Assembly (NCBI GenBank): GCA_964619265.1
Contig: CAZUCE010000037.1
Coordinates: 1-43,233, forward strand
From: CAZUCE01 sp964619265
GTDB lineage: Bacteria > Planctomycetota > UBA1135 > GCA-002686595
Length of the DNA: 43,233 nucleotides
Direction: 5' to 3'
Under the pieces are notes generated by a model that saw nothing but the letters and a program-made list of their open reading frames with translations, was not told the DNA's origin and did not search any database. The stretch's first letter is position 1. The number at the start of each line of letters is the position of its first letter. Below, one piece after another: positions 32,810 to 41,061 of the stretch. A program made the position numbers and the translations under genes.

Positions 32810-34818
32810 ACTTTGGGCGCGCGGCGCGCGCTGGCAAACAAGAACAGGGTGAACAACGAAAGACCGATCGCGGTCCAGCGGATCCTCCAGGCGGTGCTCG
32901 GCGGTTGCTCAAGGGCTAGGAGCACCACGGGGTCGAGCCACGGCAGCGCTAAGAGCGCGAAGCCGAAGACCAGTTCGAGCAGAGCGGCTCCCGTGATCAG
33001 GCCCGCCGCGGCGAGGATGACCTCGGGCTGTTTTTGGCGCTTTCGTTCCCCGAATGCCCGGGCCAAGGTCCCTAGGATCATCCCGAATCCCAAGTAGGGC
33101 GGCAGGTAGATTCCGACCGCCAGGGCCATCGAAGGCCACACGGCTCCGCGACGCTCTCCGGCGATTTCCAGGCCAACCGCGAGCAAACCAAGCAGAACGC
33201 CTACGCCGATCGGAGCGCGCGGAACGTCCCCTTGGAGCAGCAACGCTTCGGTGAGCGTGGCGAACAGAGCTCCCTGGGGCGCCGCAAGGTCGGCGCTGCC
33301 CAGCACGAAAGCCCGGTGAGCAACCACCATCGTGACCGGCACGACGATCGAGCCCACCGCCAAGCCCGCAGCCTGGGCGAAGAACCCGGTCCGCGGAGAG
33401 ATGCCGCACAGTTGAAGGGTCTTGTAGTCCTGACTGGAGTCATTCGCTGTCGAGACTGCGACGCACACCGCGACCAGCAGCGGCGTCAGCAGCGCGATGT
33501 CCGACATGCTGCGGCGACCCAGGGAAAGGGCGACCAAACAGAGCAGTAGCGTGGACACGAAGATGGTCCCCGAGACCGGCGAGGCGGAGCTGCCGACCTG
33601 CAAGGAGAGCAGCGCGCCGAGGGCGACCATGACGGCGCAAATTGCAGCGAGGGCGGCGGCCGCGGCGAGCGCGAACGGTGTCGGGCCGTCGCGGAGCAGC
33701 AGGAACGCGACCAAGCCCGCAAGGCCCAGAGCCACCGATAGAACCAGCAGGGCGCGAGTGGCCCGCGGCAAGTGCAGCAGACCGGGGTCGCTTTCGGGCT
33801 CGCCGTTGACTCCAGCTGGTGCGGCCGGGGCGCCCTGCCAAGCGAAGCGCAGCAGGGACCAAATCACAGCAACCGTCATGGCCGAGCCACCTACCCAGCG
33901 CATGGAGTTGGCGGGAAAGTACTCGGCGAGATCGGTGCCGGCATCGACGCTGGCCAAGAGCGCGGCTCCGGCCGAGTGGGTCAAGCTGCCGGTGAAGACC
34001 AAAAGGCCGGTGCCGAGGGTGAGCAGGCCTCCGATGCCGATGTACAAGGGCGCGAACTGCAGCGAGACGTCGGCCGATCGACTCTGGTCCGCGTTGGTGA
34101 ACGCAAACTTCTGGAACGCGTTTTCCTTCCAGGGGAGCAGCACCAGCTTGTCGCGTGTGACGCCGAGCCACGTGACGATGCGGGCCGCGAAGCCCAGCAG
34201 CACGCCGAGGCCGAGCGAGCTGGCGAGCGCCGGGCGGCGCTCAGGCCCCGAGACCGCAGCTTCGATCATGGTGCGGCAGGCTTTCGCCTCCGGGGCGGGC
34301 AGCGACGGATCGGAAAGGAAACGCCGGGTCGAAAGTCCGACGAATCCGAACCCGATCGCGGCGCCGATCAGGCTCATTGCGATTAGCGTGGCGAGGTCCA
34401 CGCCTGGAGCGGCTTCGAGGATGGCTTCACGCGCGGCGGCCACGGCGGCGGCGCGGGACTCGCGCTCGGGGGAATCCGGGGCCGTCGCGGCGAGCTCCAG
34501 GGACAAGCGATTCAATTCGGTCAATCCCGGTCCAGCTCGGCCCGACTCAAGGATCGGCAGCAGCGGCGCGGTGAACACCAGCCCAACCGCGACGGCCATG
34601 CCAGCCGATCCTGCAACCTGGGTCAGGTTGAGAAATCGGGAGCCGCTGCCGGCGGACAGTCGCTTGGAAAAGGCGCCCCAGGCAAATAGCACAACCAGCG
34701 GGCTGACCCCGGGCAGGATGCCGGCTTTGAGTCCAGCGATGGTCAGGGTCGAGGCCAAGGCCACGGTCAGGGCTAGCCCGACCAGGAGCGAGGTTCGCGT
34801 CGAGGGAGCGGGGCGCAT
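32806..34818 (-). CDS. OPT-family (oligopeptide/metal-chelate) membrane transporter
   Basis: A 670-residue polytopic membrane protein of the OPT family, whose members import small peptides, glutathione or metal-siderophore chelates by proton coupling. The clearest signature is NDSSQDYKTLQLCGISP (459-475), the conserved OPT motif, followed by a membrane segment. Another family-like block is LPWKENAFQKFAFTNAD. I count roughly 14-16 hydrophobic segments, normal for the family. A loop of about 60 residues near 115-180 is charged and unusual. The ATG at 34818 begins the first membrane segment (TSLLVGLALTVALASTLTIAG); the longer frame to 35415 is antisense to the glycosyltransferase. The substrate cannot be read from sequence. 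Its stop overlaps that of spoVR; its start is divergent from the glycosyltransferase cluster. Confidence 0.85.
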   Translation of the reverse strand: MRPAPSTRTSLLVGLALTVALASTLTIAGLKAGILPGVSPLVVLFAWGAFSKRLSAGSGSRFLNLTQVAGSAGMAVAVGLVFTAPLLPILESGRAGPGLTELNRLSLELAATAPDSPERESRAAAVAAAREAILEAAPGVDLATLIAMSLIGAAIGFGFVGLSTRRFLSDPSLPAPEAKACRTMIEAAVSGPERRPALASSLGLGVLLGFAARIVTWLGVTRDKLVLLPWKENAFQKFAFTNADQSRSADVSLQFAPLYIGIGGLLTLGTGLLVFTGSLTHSAGAALLASVDAGTDLAEYFPANSMRWVGGSAMTVAVIWSLLRFAWQGAPAAPAGVNGEPESDPGLLHLPRATRALLVLSVALGLAGLVAFLLLRDGPTPFALAAAAALAAICAVMVALGALLSLQVGSSASPVSGTIFVSTLLLCLVALSLGRRSMSDIALLTPLLVAVCVAVSTANDSSQDYKTLQLCGISPRTGFFAQAAGLAVGSIVVPVTMVVAHRAFVLGSADLAAPQGALFATLTEALLLQGDVPRAPIGVGVLLGLLAVGLEIAGERRGAVWPSMALAVGIYLPPYLGFGMILGTLARAFGERKRQKQPEVILAAAGLITGAALLELVFGFALLALPWLDPVVLLALEQPPSTAWRIRWTAIGLSLFTLFLFASARRAPKV

Positions 34819-34947
34819 GGAGACGGCCTGGAACGGGGTCCGTGGAGGGGGGGCCGGCGAGTGGAGTTGTTCAGATCCCCGGCCCCTTGAGAACAGGGGT
34901 ACTTTAGGGTCACGGAGTCTCCGAACGATTCGGGACCCGCCCTGCCC

Positions 34948-35913
34948 ATGACCGCCCCGCTCGTATCGGTCGTGCTGCCGACCTACCAAGGTCGCGCCGA
35001 CCTCGATCGCCTGTTGCCCGCTTTGGGTCGCCAGACCCTGTGGCCCCGGGCTGAGCTGGTTTCGATCGACTCCAGCTCGACCGACGGAACGCTGGCTGCC
35101 CTGGAGGCTTTCGGAGCCAGCGTGACCCGAATCGAGCAACGGGATTTCGGACATGGGCGGACCCGCAATCAGGCGGTGGAGCGCTCCCGAGGGACCTACG
35201 TGGTCTTCCTGTCCCAGGACAGCATTCCCCGCGACGACGACTTCCTCGAGCGCCTGGTCGAGCCCCTGGCGGACGCCACGCTGGGCGGCGTTTCCGCCCG
35301 GGTTCTGCCTGAGCCGGATTGCGATCTCCTCACGGCCCGCACCGTCCTCGATCTGCCCGAGGCCGGAGACCAGCCCCGGCGCTGGCAAATCGCGCCTCGC
35401 GCGGGTCTGTGGCAATTCTCAGGACCCGAGCGTGCCCGGCTGCTGCGGTTCAACAACGTGGCCAGCGCCGCCCGGCGTGAGGTGCTGCTGCGCTATCCGT
35501 TCCCCGAGCTCGAATTTGGCGAGGACTTTGCTTTCGCCTCGCGGGTGCTCACAGCCGGGTTCTCCCTGGGCTTCGAGCCCAGCGCCGTGGCTTTGCATGG
35601 TCACCGTTACGGACCCCGCGCCGCCTTCGCCCGTTATCGCACCGATGCTCGGTTCCACGCCCAAGCCCACGGTTGGCGCCTGCGGCCGAGCCTCGCTTCG
35701 GCGCTTCGCGGCTTGGCCTTCGAGCTCCGGCAGGACCTTGCTTTCGCTCGCGGAAGCGATGGGTTTTTGCAAGGCCGTGGAACGGCGAGCAAGTTTCGGG
35801 ACCTGTTCCGGGCGCCGGTTCTGCGAGCGGCCCAGATCGCCGGTCAATGGAGGGGGAGCCTGGAGCGCCCCGCGGCAGCTCCCCCTCGGGCGCTGCCCTT
35901 CGAAACCGCCTGA
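34948..35913 (+). CDS. GT2-family glycosyltransferase (rhamnosyltransferase-like)
   Basis: A 321-residue GT-A fold glycosyltransferase. The nucleotide-binding start VSVVLPTYQG is followed by SIDSSSTDGT (39-48), FGHGRTRN (67-74) and the metal-site equivalent QDS (90-92). The acceptor-side motif FGEDF lies near 191. The FGHGRTRN and QDSIP combination resembles rhamnosyl- and surface-polysaccharide transferases. The C-terminal 70 residues are basic, probably for membrane contact. The ATG at 34948 is the first codon of the family pattern. It is the first of four transferases on this strand; the next starts 97 bases downstream and its N-domain is related to this protein. Confidence 0.88.
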   Translation: MTAPLVSVVLPTYQGRADLDRLLPALGRQTLWPRAELVSIDSSSTDGTLAALEAFGASVTRIEQRDFGHGRTRNQAVERSRGTYVVFLSQDSIPRDDDFLERLVEPLADATLGGVSARVLPEPDCDLLTARTVLDLPEAGDQPRRWQIAPRAGLWQFSGPERARLLRFNNVASAARREVLLRYPFPELEFGEDFAFASRVLTAGFSLGFEPSAVALHGHRYGPRAAFARYRTDARFHAQAHGWRLRPSLASALRGLAFELRQDLAFARGSDGFLQGRGTASKFRDLFRAPVLRAAQIAGQWRGSLERPAAAPPRALPFETA

Positions 35914-36010
35914 TCGGGTTCGACCGGGGTCGCTTTGGACCGTCCTGTCCGCGGCCTGAGAGGGCCCCAAAGGAGGGCCCGAACGCCTGCCAGGGGATAG
36001 GCTTAGGCCC

Positions 36011-38875
36011 GTGACCTGCCCTGGGCCTCCCCCCCGACCCGGCGCCGGTGCCCGTGAACTCTCTACCGACCAGGTGGGAGCCACCGAGTTCCGCCGCCAG
36101 CGTCCGATCGAATCCGCCTCGATCCTGATTCCGACCTTCCAAGGTGCGGAATTTTTGGAGCGGTTGCTGTTCTCCATCGCCGAGCAGAGCTGGGATCGAC
36201 CGTTTGACCTGCTCGCGATCGACTCGGGTTCCAGCGACGGAACGCTCGAGATCCTCGCGCGCTTCGCGAAGGATTTCCCGGTGCCGCTGCGCGTTGAGTC
36301 GATCCACGGTGTCGAGTTCGACCACGGCGACACGCGCAATCTTCTGGCTGCGCGTTCCACCGGCGAACTCCTGGTCTACCTGACCCAGGATGCCATCCCG
36401 GTCGGTGCCGACTGGCTCGCCAAGCTTGCTGCGAACTTCGAGGACGATGAAGTCGGCGCGGTGACCTGTCGCAACGTGCCGCGGCCCGATGCGCGCCCCG
36501 CAACCAAGATCCTCTCCGCATCGGACCCCGGCTACGCGCCAGGGCGCCGGGTGACACGCCTGCCGGAGAATTACGACCAACTGAACCCCGAAGAGCGGCG
36601 TCAGCTCTACAACTTCAACGACGTGGCCTCGGCCTTCCCGCGCGAGATCTGGGAGCGGCATCCGTTCCCGCGGACCTGGTTCGGCGAGGATGTGTTGCAG
36701 GCGAGAGCGCTGCTCGAAGCTGGCTTTGCGGTCGTCTACGACAACGAGGCGGTTGTCGAGCACAGTCACGACTACACTCCCGAGGAAACCTACGCACGCG
36801 CCAAGATCGACGGACGCTTCGGTGCGGAGTGGCTCGGCCGCATCGCGATTCGGGAGCGCAAGGACGTGTCGACGTTGTGCAAGCGCCTTTCGGGGCCGGA
36901 TCGTGAAGCCGCGAGGCAGGTGGCCGGCTCGGACGAAGAAGCCAAGGCGATCGAGGACGAGCTGGCAGCTCAGCGGCATGCGGCGTTTCGCGGGCTCCAG
37001 GAGGGCGGCCGGGCCGAACTGCGCCGACCTTCCACACGGATGCTGCATCGCACGCAGCTTCACGTGCTGTTTGTCGTTCACGGCTTCCCGCCGGATACCT
37101 GGGCGGGCACCGAGATCTACACCCTCGAGCTGGCCAAGGCCCTGGTCGAGCGGGGTCACCGCTGCACCATTTTTGCGCGTTCCCCGGGAACGGCGCCGGC
37201 CGAGGAAGGTGGCGAACCGGAATTCAGTGTCCATCGCGAGACGTTTCAGGGTCTCGATGTCCTGCGGTTCGTGCACCGGCTGGAGCATGCGAACTTGCGC
37301 GAGAGCTATCAGAAGCAGGAGCCCGAACGTGTGTTCCGCGAGGTCTTGGAGGAACTCGCGCCGGACGTGGTTCACTTCCAACACCTGATCCACAGCTCGG
37401 TTGGGCTGGTCGACTTGACCTCGCGGGCGGGGATCGCCACGGTCGTCCATTGCCATGACTATTGGGCGATTTGTCCGCGGGTTCAACTGATTCGACCCGA
37501 TGGCGTTCGTTGTGAAGAGAACCAGGGCGCAGGCTGCCTTTTGTGCGTGAAGGGCATTCAACTCGATCACGTGGGGCGCGTTCGCTTGGTGGGGCAGCTG
37601 GCCGGCCCAACCTTCGGCCGCCAAGTGGCGAAGAAACTCAGCACGGCGCCGGCCGGTAGCGGGTTCCGCCGGCGGTTCGAGGGGCTTTCGGATCTGCTGG
37701 ATCGCGGGCCCGAAGTTCTCGGCGCCTATGCGACCGCCGACCTGCGCATTTCACCGAGCCGGTTCCTGCGAGAGAAGTTGCTGGAAACCGGCGCGTTTGA
37801 CCCTCACGCCTTTTTGTACTCGGACAACGGCCTACGCGCGGACCATGTGCAGGCGCTGGACAAGCAGCCGGATCAAAACGGCCGCATCCGCTTTGGTTTT
37901 GTGGGCTCGCTGGTTTGGTACAAGGGCGGCGAGGTGCTAGTGCAGGCGATGGCTCGACTGCGCGAAGACCGGAAGCTGCGCGGAGCGGGCGCCCGCGAGG
38001 CGGTGCTGCACGTCCACGGGGCATTCGAGCCGGACAAGGACGAGCACCACGCCAAGCTGGCCGCGATGGCCGGGCCCGAAGTGATCTTCCACGGTCGCTT
38101 CGACAACCAGAAGCTCTCAGAGGTCTACTCCGAGATCGACGTTTTAGTCGTTCCGTCGATTTGGTGGGAAAACTCACCGATCACGATTCACGAGGCGTAC
38201 CTGACGCACACGCCGGTCGTGGCCAGCGATATCGGGGGCATGGCGGAGTACGTTCGCGATGGGGTCGATGGTCTGCACTTCGCCGTGGGGGACCCAGCAG
38301 ACTTGGCGCGAGTGCTTGCGCGCTTGCTGGATGAGCCGGACCTTCTCAAGGAGCTCTCTGGAGATTGGATGCGCGTGAAGAGTTCGGCTGAAAACGCAGC
38401 CGAGATCGAATTTCGCTATCGGGGGCTGGTGGCTCGTGTTCGCGAGCGGGAACGGGTGCCGTTGCTCAAGGGCTCGGCAGATCTCAAATATCGTTCCCAT
38501 GGGGCGGTGGAGCGCCAAGGCGAGAACCTGCTGTTGCTGCGGCCCGGAGCGTGGGTGCGCTTTCCCTTGCGTCGTCCGAAGGTGCCGGGGACCGCAGAGC
38601 GCGAGCCGATTCGGGTCATCGTGAAGCTGCGGCTGTTTTCTTTGGGCGGCGAGCGTGGAGTGCGCCTGGGTGGAAAGATCGGATTGGCCGGTGGCGAAGC
38701 GTCTCCGATCGGAGTCGTCGAGCCGAGCGAACGCGACGCCACGACCGAACAGGTCTTTGAGTTCGCGCTGACCGAGCCGACCTGCGAGCTGGAGCTCAAT
38801 ACCGGGGACATGTTCCTGAGGATTGAGTCGATCCTCGTAGAAGAAGCCAGGCCGTTCCGCAGAGGTGCCCAGTGA
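36011..38875 (+). CDS. Bifunctional GT2-GT4 glycosyltransferase fusion
   Basis: A 954-residue protein with two glycosyltransferase domains. The first, about 35-310, is GT2: ASILIPTFQG, AIDSGSSDGT (69-78), FDHGDTRN, QDA (126-128) and WFGEDVLQ. It is closely similar in motifs to the gene at 34948. The second, about 350-810, is GT4/GT-B: LHVLFVVHGFPPDTWAGTEIYT, VHCHDYWAICPR, FVGSLVWYKGGEVL, and the E-x7-E motif in ENSPITIHE (720-728) followed by TPVVASDIGGMAEYV. A Cys-containing insert (CEENQGAGCLLC) lies near 500. The last 140 residues are beta-rich without a recognised fold and may bind sugar. The start is GTG 36011. It overlaps the next gene in GTGA. It probably adds two successive sugars to a surface glycan. 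Confidence 0.88.
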   Translation: MTCPGPPPRPGAGARELSTDQVGATEFRRQRPIESASILIPTFQGAEFLERLLFSIAEQSWDRPFDLLAIDSGSSDGTLEILARFAKDFPVPLRVESIHGVEFDHGDTRNLLAARSTGELLVYLTQDAIPVGADWLAKLAANFEDDEVGAVTCRNVPRPDARPATKILSASDPGYAPGRRVTRLPENYDQLNPEERRQLYNFNDVASAFPREIWERHPFPRTWFGEDVLQARALLEAGFAVVYDNEAVVEHSHDYTPEETYARAKIDGRFGAEWLGRIAIRERKDVSTLCKRLSGPDREAARQVAGSDEEAKAIEDELAAQRHAAFRGLQEGGRAELRRPSTRMLHRTQLHVLFVVHGFPPDTWAGTEIYTLELAKALVERGHRCTIFARSPGTAPAEEGGEPEFSVHRETFQGLDVLRFVHRLEHANLRESYQKQEPERVFREVLEELAPDVVHFQHLIHSSVGLVDLTSRAGIATVVHCHDYWAICPRVQLIRPDGVRCEENQGAGCLLCVKGIQLDHVGRVRLVGQLAGPTFGRQVAKKLSTAPAGSGFRRRFEGLSDLLDRGPEVLGAYATADLRISPSRFLREKLLETGAFDPHAFLYSDNGLRADHVQALDKQPDQNGRIRFGFVGSLVWYKGGEVLVQAMARLREDRKLRGAGAREAVLHVHGAFEPDKDEHHAKLAAMAGPEVIFHGRFDNQKLSEVYSEIDVLVVPSIWWENSPITIHEAYLTHTPVVASDIGGMAEYVRDGVDGLHFAVGDPADLARVLARLLDEPDLLKELSGDWMRVKSSAENAAEIEFRYRGLVARVRERERVPLLKGSADLKYRSHGAVERQGENLLLLRPGAWVRFPLRRPKVPGTAEREPIRVIVKLRLFSLGGERGVRLGGKIGLAGGEASPIGVVEPSERDATTEQVFEFALTEPTCELELNTGDMFLRIESILVEEARPFRRGAQ

Positions 38876-40143
38876 GTTTTTGGAAGCGCCGATCTTCGAG
38901 GGAGAGCACCACCCCGAAAGCGGGCCACTCTTCGCGCCAGGTGAGCGGCCGGGGCGCTCGGCCGCGTGCGTCGATTGTGATCCTCAATTACAACGGCAAG
39001 CACCACTTAAAGGGCTGTTTCGAATCGCTGCGAGCCATGGACTACCCCGAAGACTGCTTCGAGGTGATCCTGGTAGACAACGGCTCCACCGATGGAAGCC
39101 TCGAGGAGTTGCGCGACGAGCATGCTTGGGTCCGGGTCCTTGAGAACGACAAGAACCTGGGTTTCTCGCGGGGCTGCAACCAAGGCGCGAAAGACGCGGC
39201 TCGTCCCGAGTTTCAAGCTCAGGTGCTCGTGTTCTTGAACAACGACATGCGCGTCGAGCCGGCTTTCCTAAGCGAGCTGGTCGCTCCGATCGAGCGCGGC
39301 GAACTGCAGGCCACCACGGGCAAGATGTTCTCCTGGGACGGCAAGCGGATCGATTCGGCGGGAGGGGGCATGAACTTCCACGGCATCGGAATCCAAAAGG
39401 GCTACAAGGATGAGCCCGCGGCTTGGCATGACGAACCCGCTCCGACGCTGTTCGCCTGCGGGGGAGCGATGGCGATCGACGCGCGGGTGTTCGCAGAGTC
39501 GGGCGGATTCGACGAAGAATTTTTCGCCTACTACGAAGACGTGGACCTGGGCTGGCGCCTGTGGGTCCAAGGGGCGCGCATCGGCTACGTACCGACCGCG
39601 GTTTGCTATCACCACCACTCCAGTACTTCGCGGCGGTTTCCGATGGAGACCATACGCCTGCTCCAGGTGCGCAATCCGATCCTGGCCTGCTTCAAGAACT
39701 ACGACGAGGCTCACCTGAAGCGGGTGTTGCCGGCCCAGTTGGCGCTTGCGATGAGGAGGACCTTTGCGGCTTCGGGGCTCGAGGATGGCCCTTTTCGGAT
39801 CGAAGAGGCTGACGTGGGCTCCCAAGGGGTCGTCGGTCGCCTGTTTGATCGCGCGCGCCATTCGATCGAGTCCACGGTGCCGATCTCGAGGGTCGCCGCC
39901 GCCGATTTGATCGGGATCAACGACCTCCTAGGGAACTTCGACCACTGGAGGCAGCGTCGGAAAGAGGTCCAAGCGCGCCGCCAGCGGTCCGACGAGGAGA
40001 TCTTCCGCCTGTTCCACAAGCCCCTGTGGTGCATCGAAGAGGAGCCCGGCTACCGGGAGCTCCAGGGCGGCCTGGTTTCCTGGTTCGGCCTGGACGACCT
40101 CTTTGAGGGCCTTGAAGCCGACGGTCGCGACCCTTCCAAGTGA
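38872..40143 (+). CDS. GT2-family glycosyltransferase (WcaA/rhamnosyl type)
   Basis: A 423-residue GT-A glycosyltransferase with an N-terminal basic stretch of about 32 residues. Motifs: ASIVILNYNGKHHLKGCFESL, VDNGSTDGS (68-76), GFSRGCNQG, the metal-binding FLNNDM (121-126), the acceptor motif CGGAMAIDARVF, and EDVDLGWRLW (near 223). The last 130 residues are a helical, charged extension beyond the usual domain, with little similarity that I can name. It starts at GTG 38872, overlapping the stop of the fusion enzyme by four bases (GTGA), so translation is coupled. It belongs to the same surface-glycan cluster. Confidence 0.9.
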   Translation: MSFWKRRSSRESTTPKAGHSSRQVSGRGARPRASIVILNYNGKHHLKGCFESLRAMDYPEDCFEVILVDNGSTDGSLEELRDEHAWVRVLENDKNLGFSRGCNQGAKDAARPEFQAQVLVFLNNDMRVEPAFLSELVAPIERGELQATTGKMFSWDGKRIDSAGGGMNFHGIGIQKGYKDEPAAWHDEPAPTLFACGGAMAIDARVFAESGGFDEEFFAYYEDVDLGWRLWVQGARIGYVPTAVCYHHHSSTSRRFPMETIRLLQVRNPILACFKNYDEAHLKRVLPAQLALAMRRTFAASGLEDGPFRIEEADVGSQGVVGRLFDRARHSIESTVPISRVAAADLIGINDLLGNFDHWRQRRKEVQARRQRSDEEIFRLFHKPLWCIEEEPGYRELQGGLVSWFGLDDLFEGLEADGRDPSK

Positions 40144-40209
40144 CCGGATCCTCTCCGCGTTCGAGGAGTGGTTCGCCCTGCAGCCCGCCTTCGCTATCTT
40201 GAACCCAAG

Positions 40210-40926
40210 ATGAAGCTGTCCATCGTCATTCCTGTCTACAACGAGGAGGCCACGCTCCACGAGATCGTCGGCCGTGTCCTGGATACGCCCTACGAGAAGG
40301 AGCTGGTGCTCGTCGACGACTGCTCGAAGGACAACTCGGCGAACATCCTTCGAGAGTTGGCCGAGAAGCACCCCGAGATCCGCGTCTTCAGCCACACGGA
40401 GAACCGGGGAAAGGGCGGCGCCCTAGCGACGGGCTTTGCCGAGGTCAGCGGTGACGTGGTGCTGATTCAAGATGCTGACCTGGAGTATGACCCGGCGGAC
40501 TATCCGGTACTGCTGCGCCCCATCGAGGAGGGCAAGGCCGACGTCGTGTTTGGCAGTCGCTTCCTCGGTGGGCCTTATGTTCGCGTGCACCTGTTTTGGC
40601 ACTACCTGGGCAACCGATTCCTGACCCTGGTCTCGAACGCGTTCACCAACCTGAACTTGACCGATATGGAGACCTGTTACAAGGTCTTCCGGCGCGAGGT
40701 TGCCGCGGAGCTTGATATCCAAAGCCGGACCTTCGCCGTCGAGCCAGAGATGACGGCCAAGGTTGCACGTCAGCGGGTGCGGGTGTACGAGGTCCCGATC
40801 TCGTACGCCGGTCGCGATTACGACGAGGGCAAGAAAATCGGGCCCAAGGATGCGTTCATCGCGCTGTACGCGATCGTGCGCTGGTGCCCGCTGTTTTATC
40901 GCCCGAAGACTAGAGCTGGGCGCTAG
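40210..40926 (+). CDS. Polyprenyl-phosphate glycosyltransferase (DPM1-like GT2)
   Basis: A 238-residue GT2 enzyme similar to dolichol-phosphate mannose synthase. Motifs: MKLSIVIPVYNEEATL, LVDDCSKDNS (34-43), ENRGKGGALATG, the catalytic metal site QDADLEYDP (87-95), VFGSRFLGG, and TDMETCYKVFRRE followed by EPEMTAKVARQRVRVYEVPISYAGR. It lacks C-terminal membrane segments, so it is the soluble, membrane-associated type. It is expected to load a sugar onto a lipid carrier used by other envelope glycosyltransferases. The ATG at 40210 is canonical; the open frame upstream to 40168 is not family-like. The gap from the previous transferase is 66 bases. Confidence 0.93.
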   Translation: MKLSIVIPVYNEEATLHEIVGRVLDTPYEKELVLVDDCSKDNSANILRELAEKHPEIRVFSHTENRGKGGALATGFAEVSGDVVLIQDADLEYDPADYPVLLRPIEEGKADVVFGSRFLGGPYVRVHLFWHYLGNRFLTLVSNAFTNLNLTDMETCYKVFRREVAAELDIQSRTFAVEPEMTAKVARQRVRVYEVPISYAGRDYDEGKKIGPKDAFIALYAIVRWCPLFYRPKTRAGR

Positions 40927-40994
40927 CTGCGGGACTCGCCCCAGGCGGCGGTTTGGCACCGGGCGGACGTCCCGTCCAGGCGTACCGATCTCCA

Positions 40995-41039
40995 AAAGCA
41001 GCGGGCCGCGCTCCTCGAGAAGAGAAGCGCGGCCCGCTG
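40995..41039 (-). terminator. Strong hairpin terminating the minus-strand lipoprotein (possibly both strands)
   Basis: CAGCGGGCCGCGCT (40999-41012) and AGCGCGGCCCGCTG (41026-41039) form a 14-bp perfect stem with a 13-base loop. On the minus strand it is followed by TTTT (40995-40998), a short T-tract, about 20 bases after the lipoprotein stop. On the plus strand, after the glycosyltransferase, there is no T-tract. It sits between two convergent genes and may slow polymerase from both sides. Confidence 0.75.
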
Positions 41040-41061
41040 GCTTGATGCAGAGCCTCTCGCT

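Noticed and set aside
35549..37624. 691-residue open frame antisense to the glycosyltransferases
   Set aside because: Both overlapping plus-strand genes carry full GT2/GT4 motifs; the antisense translation does not resemble a protein family.
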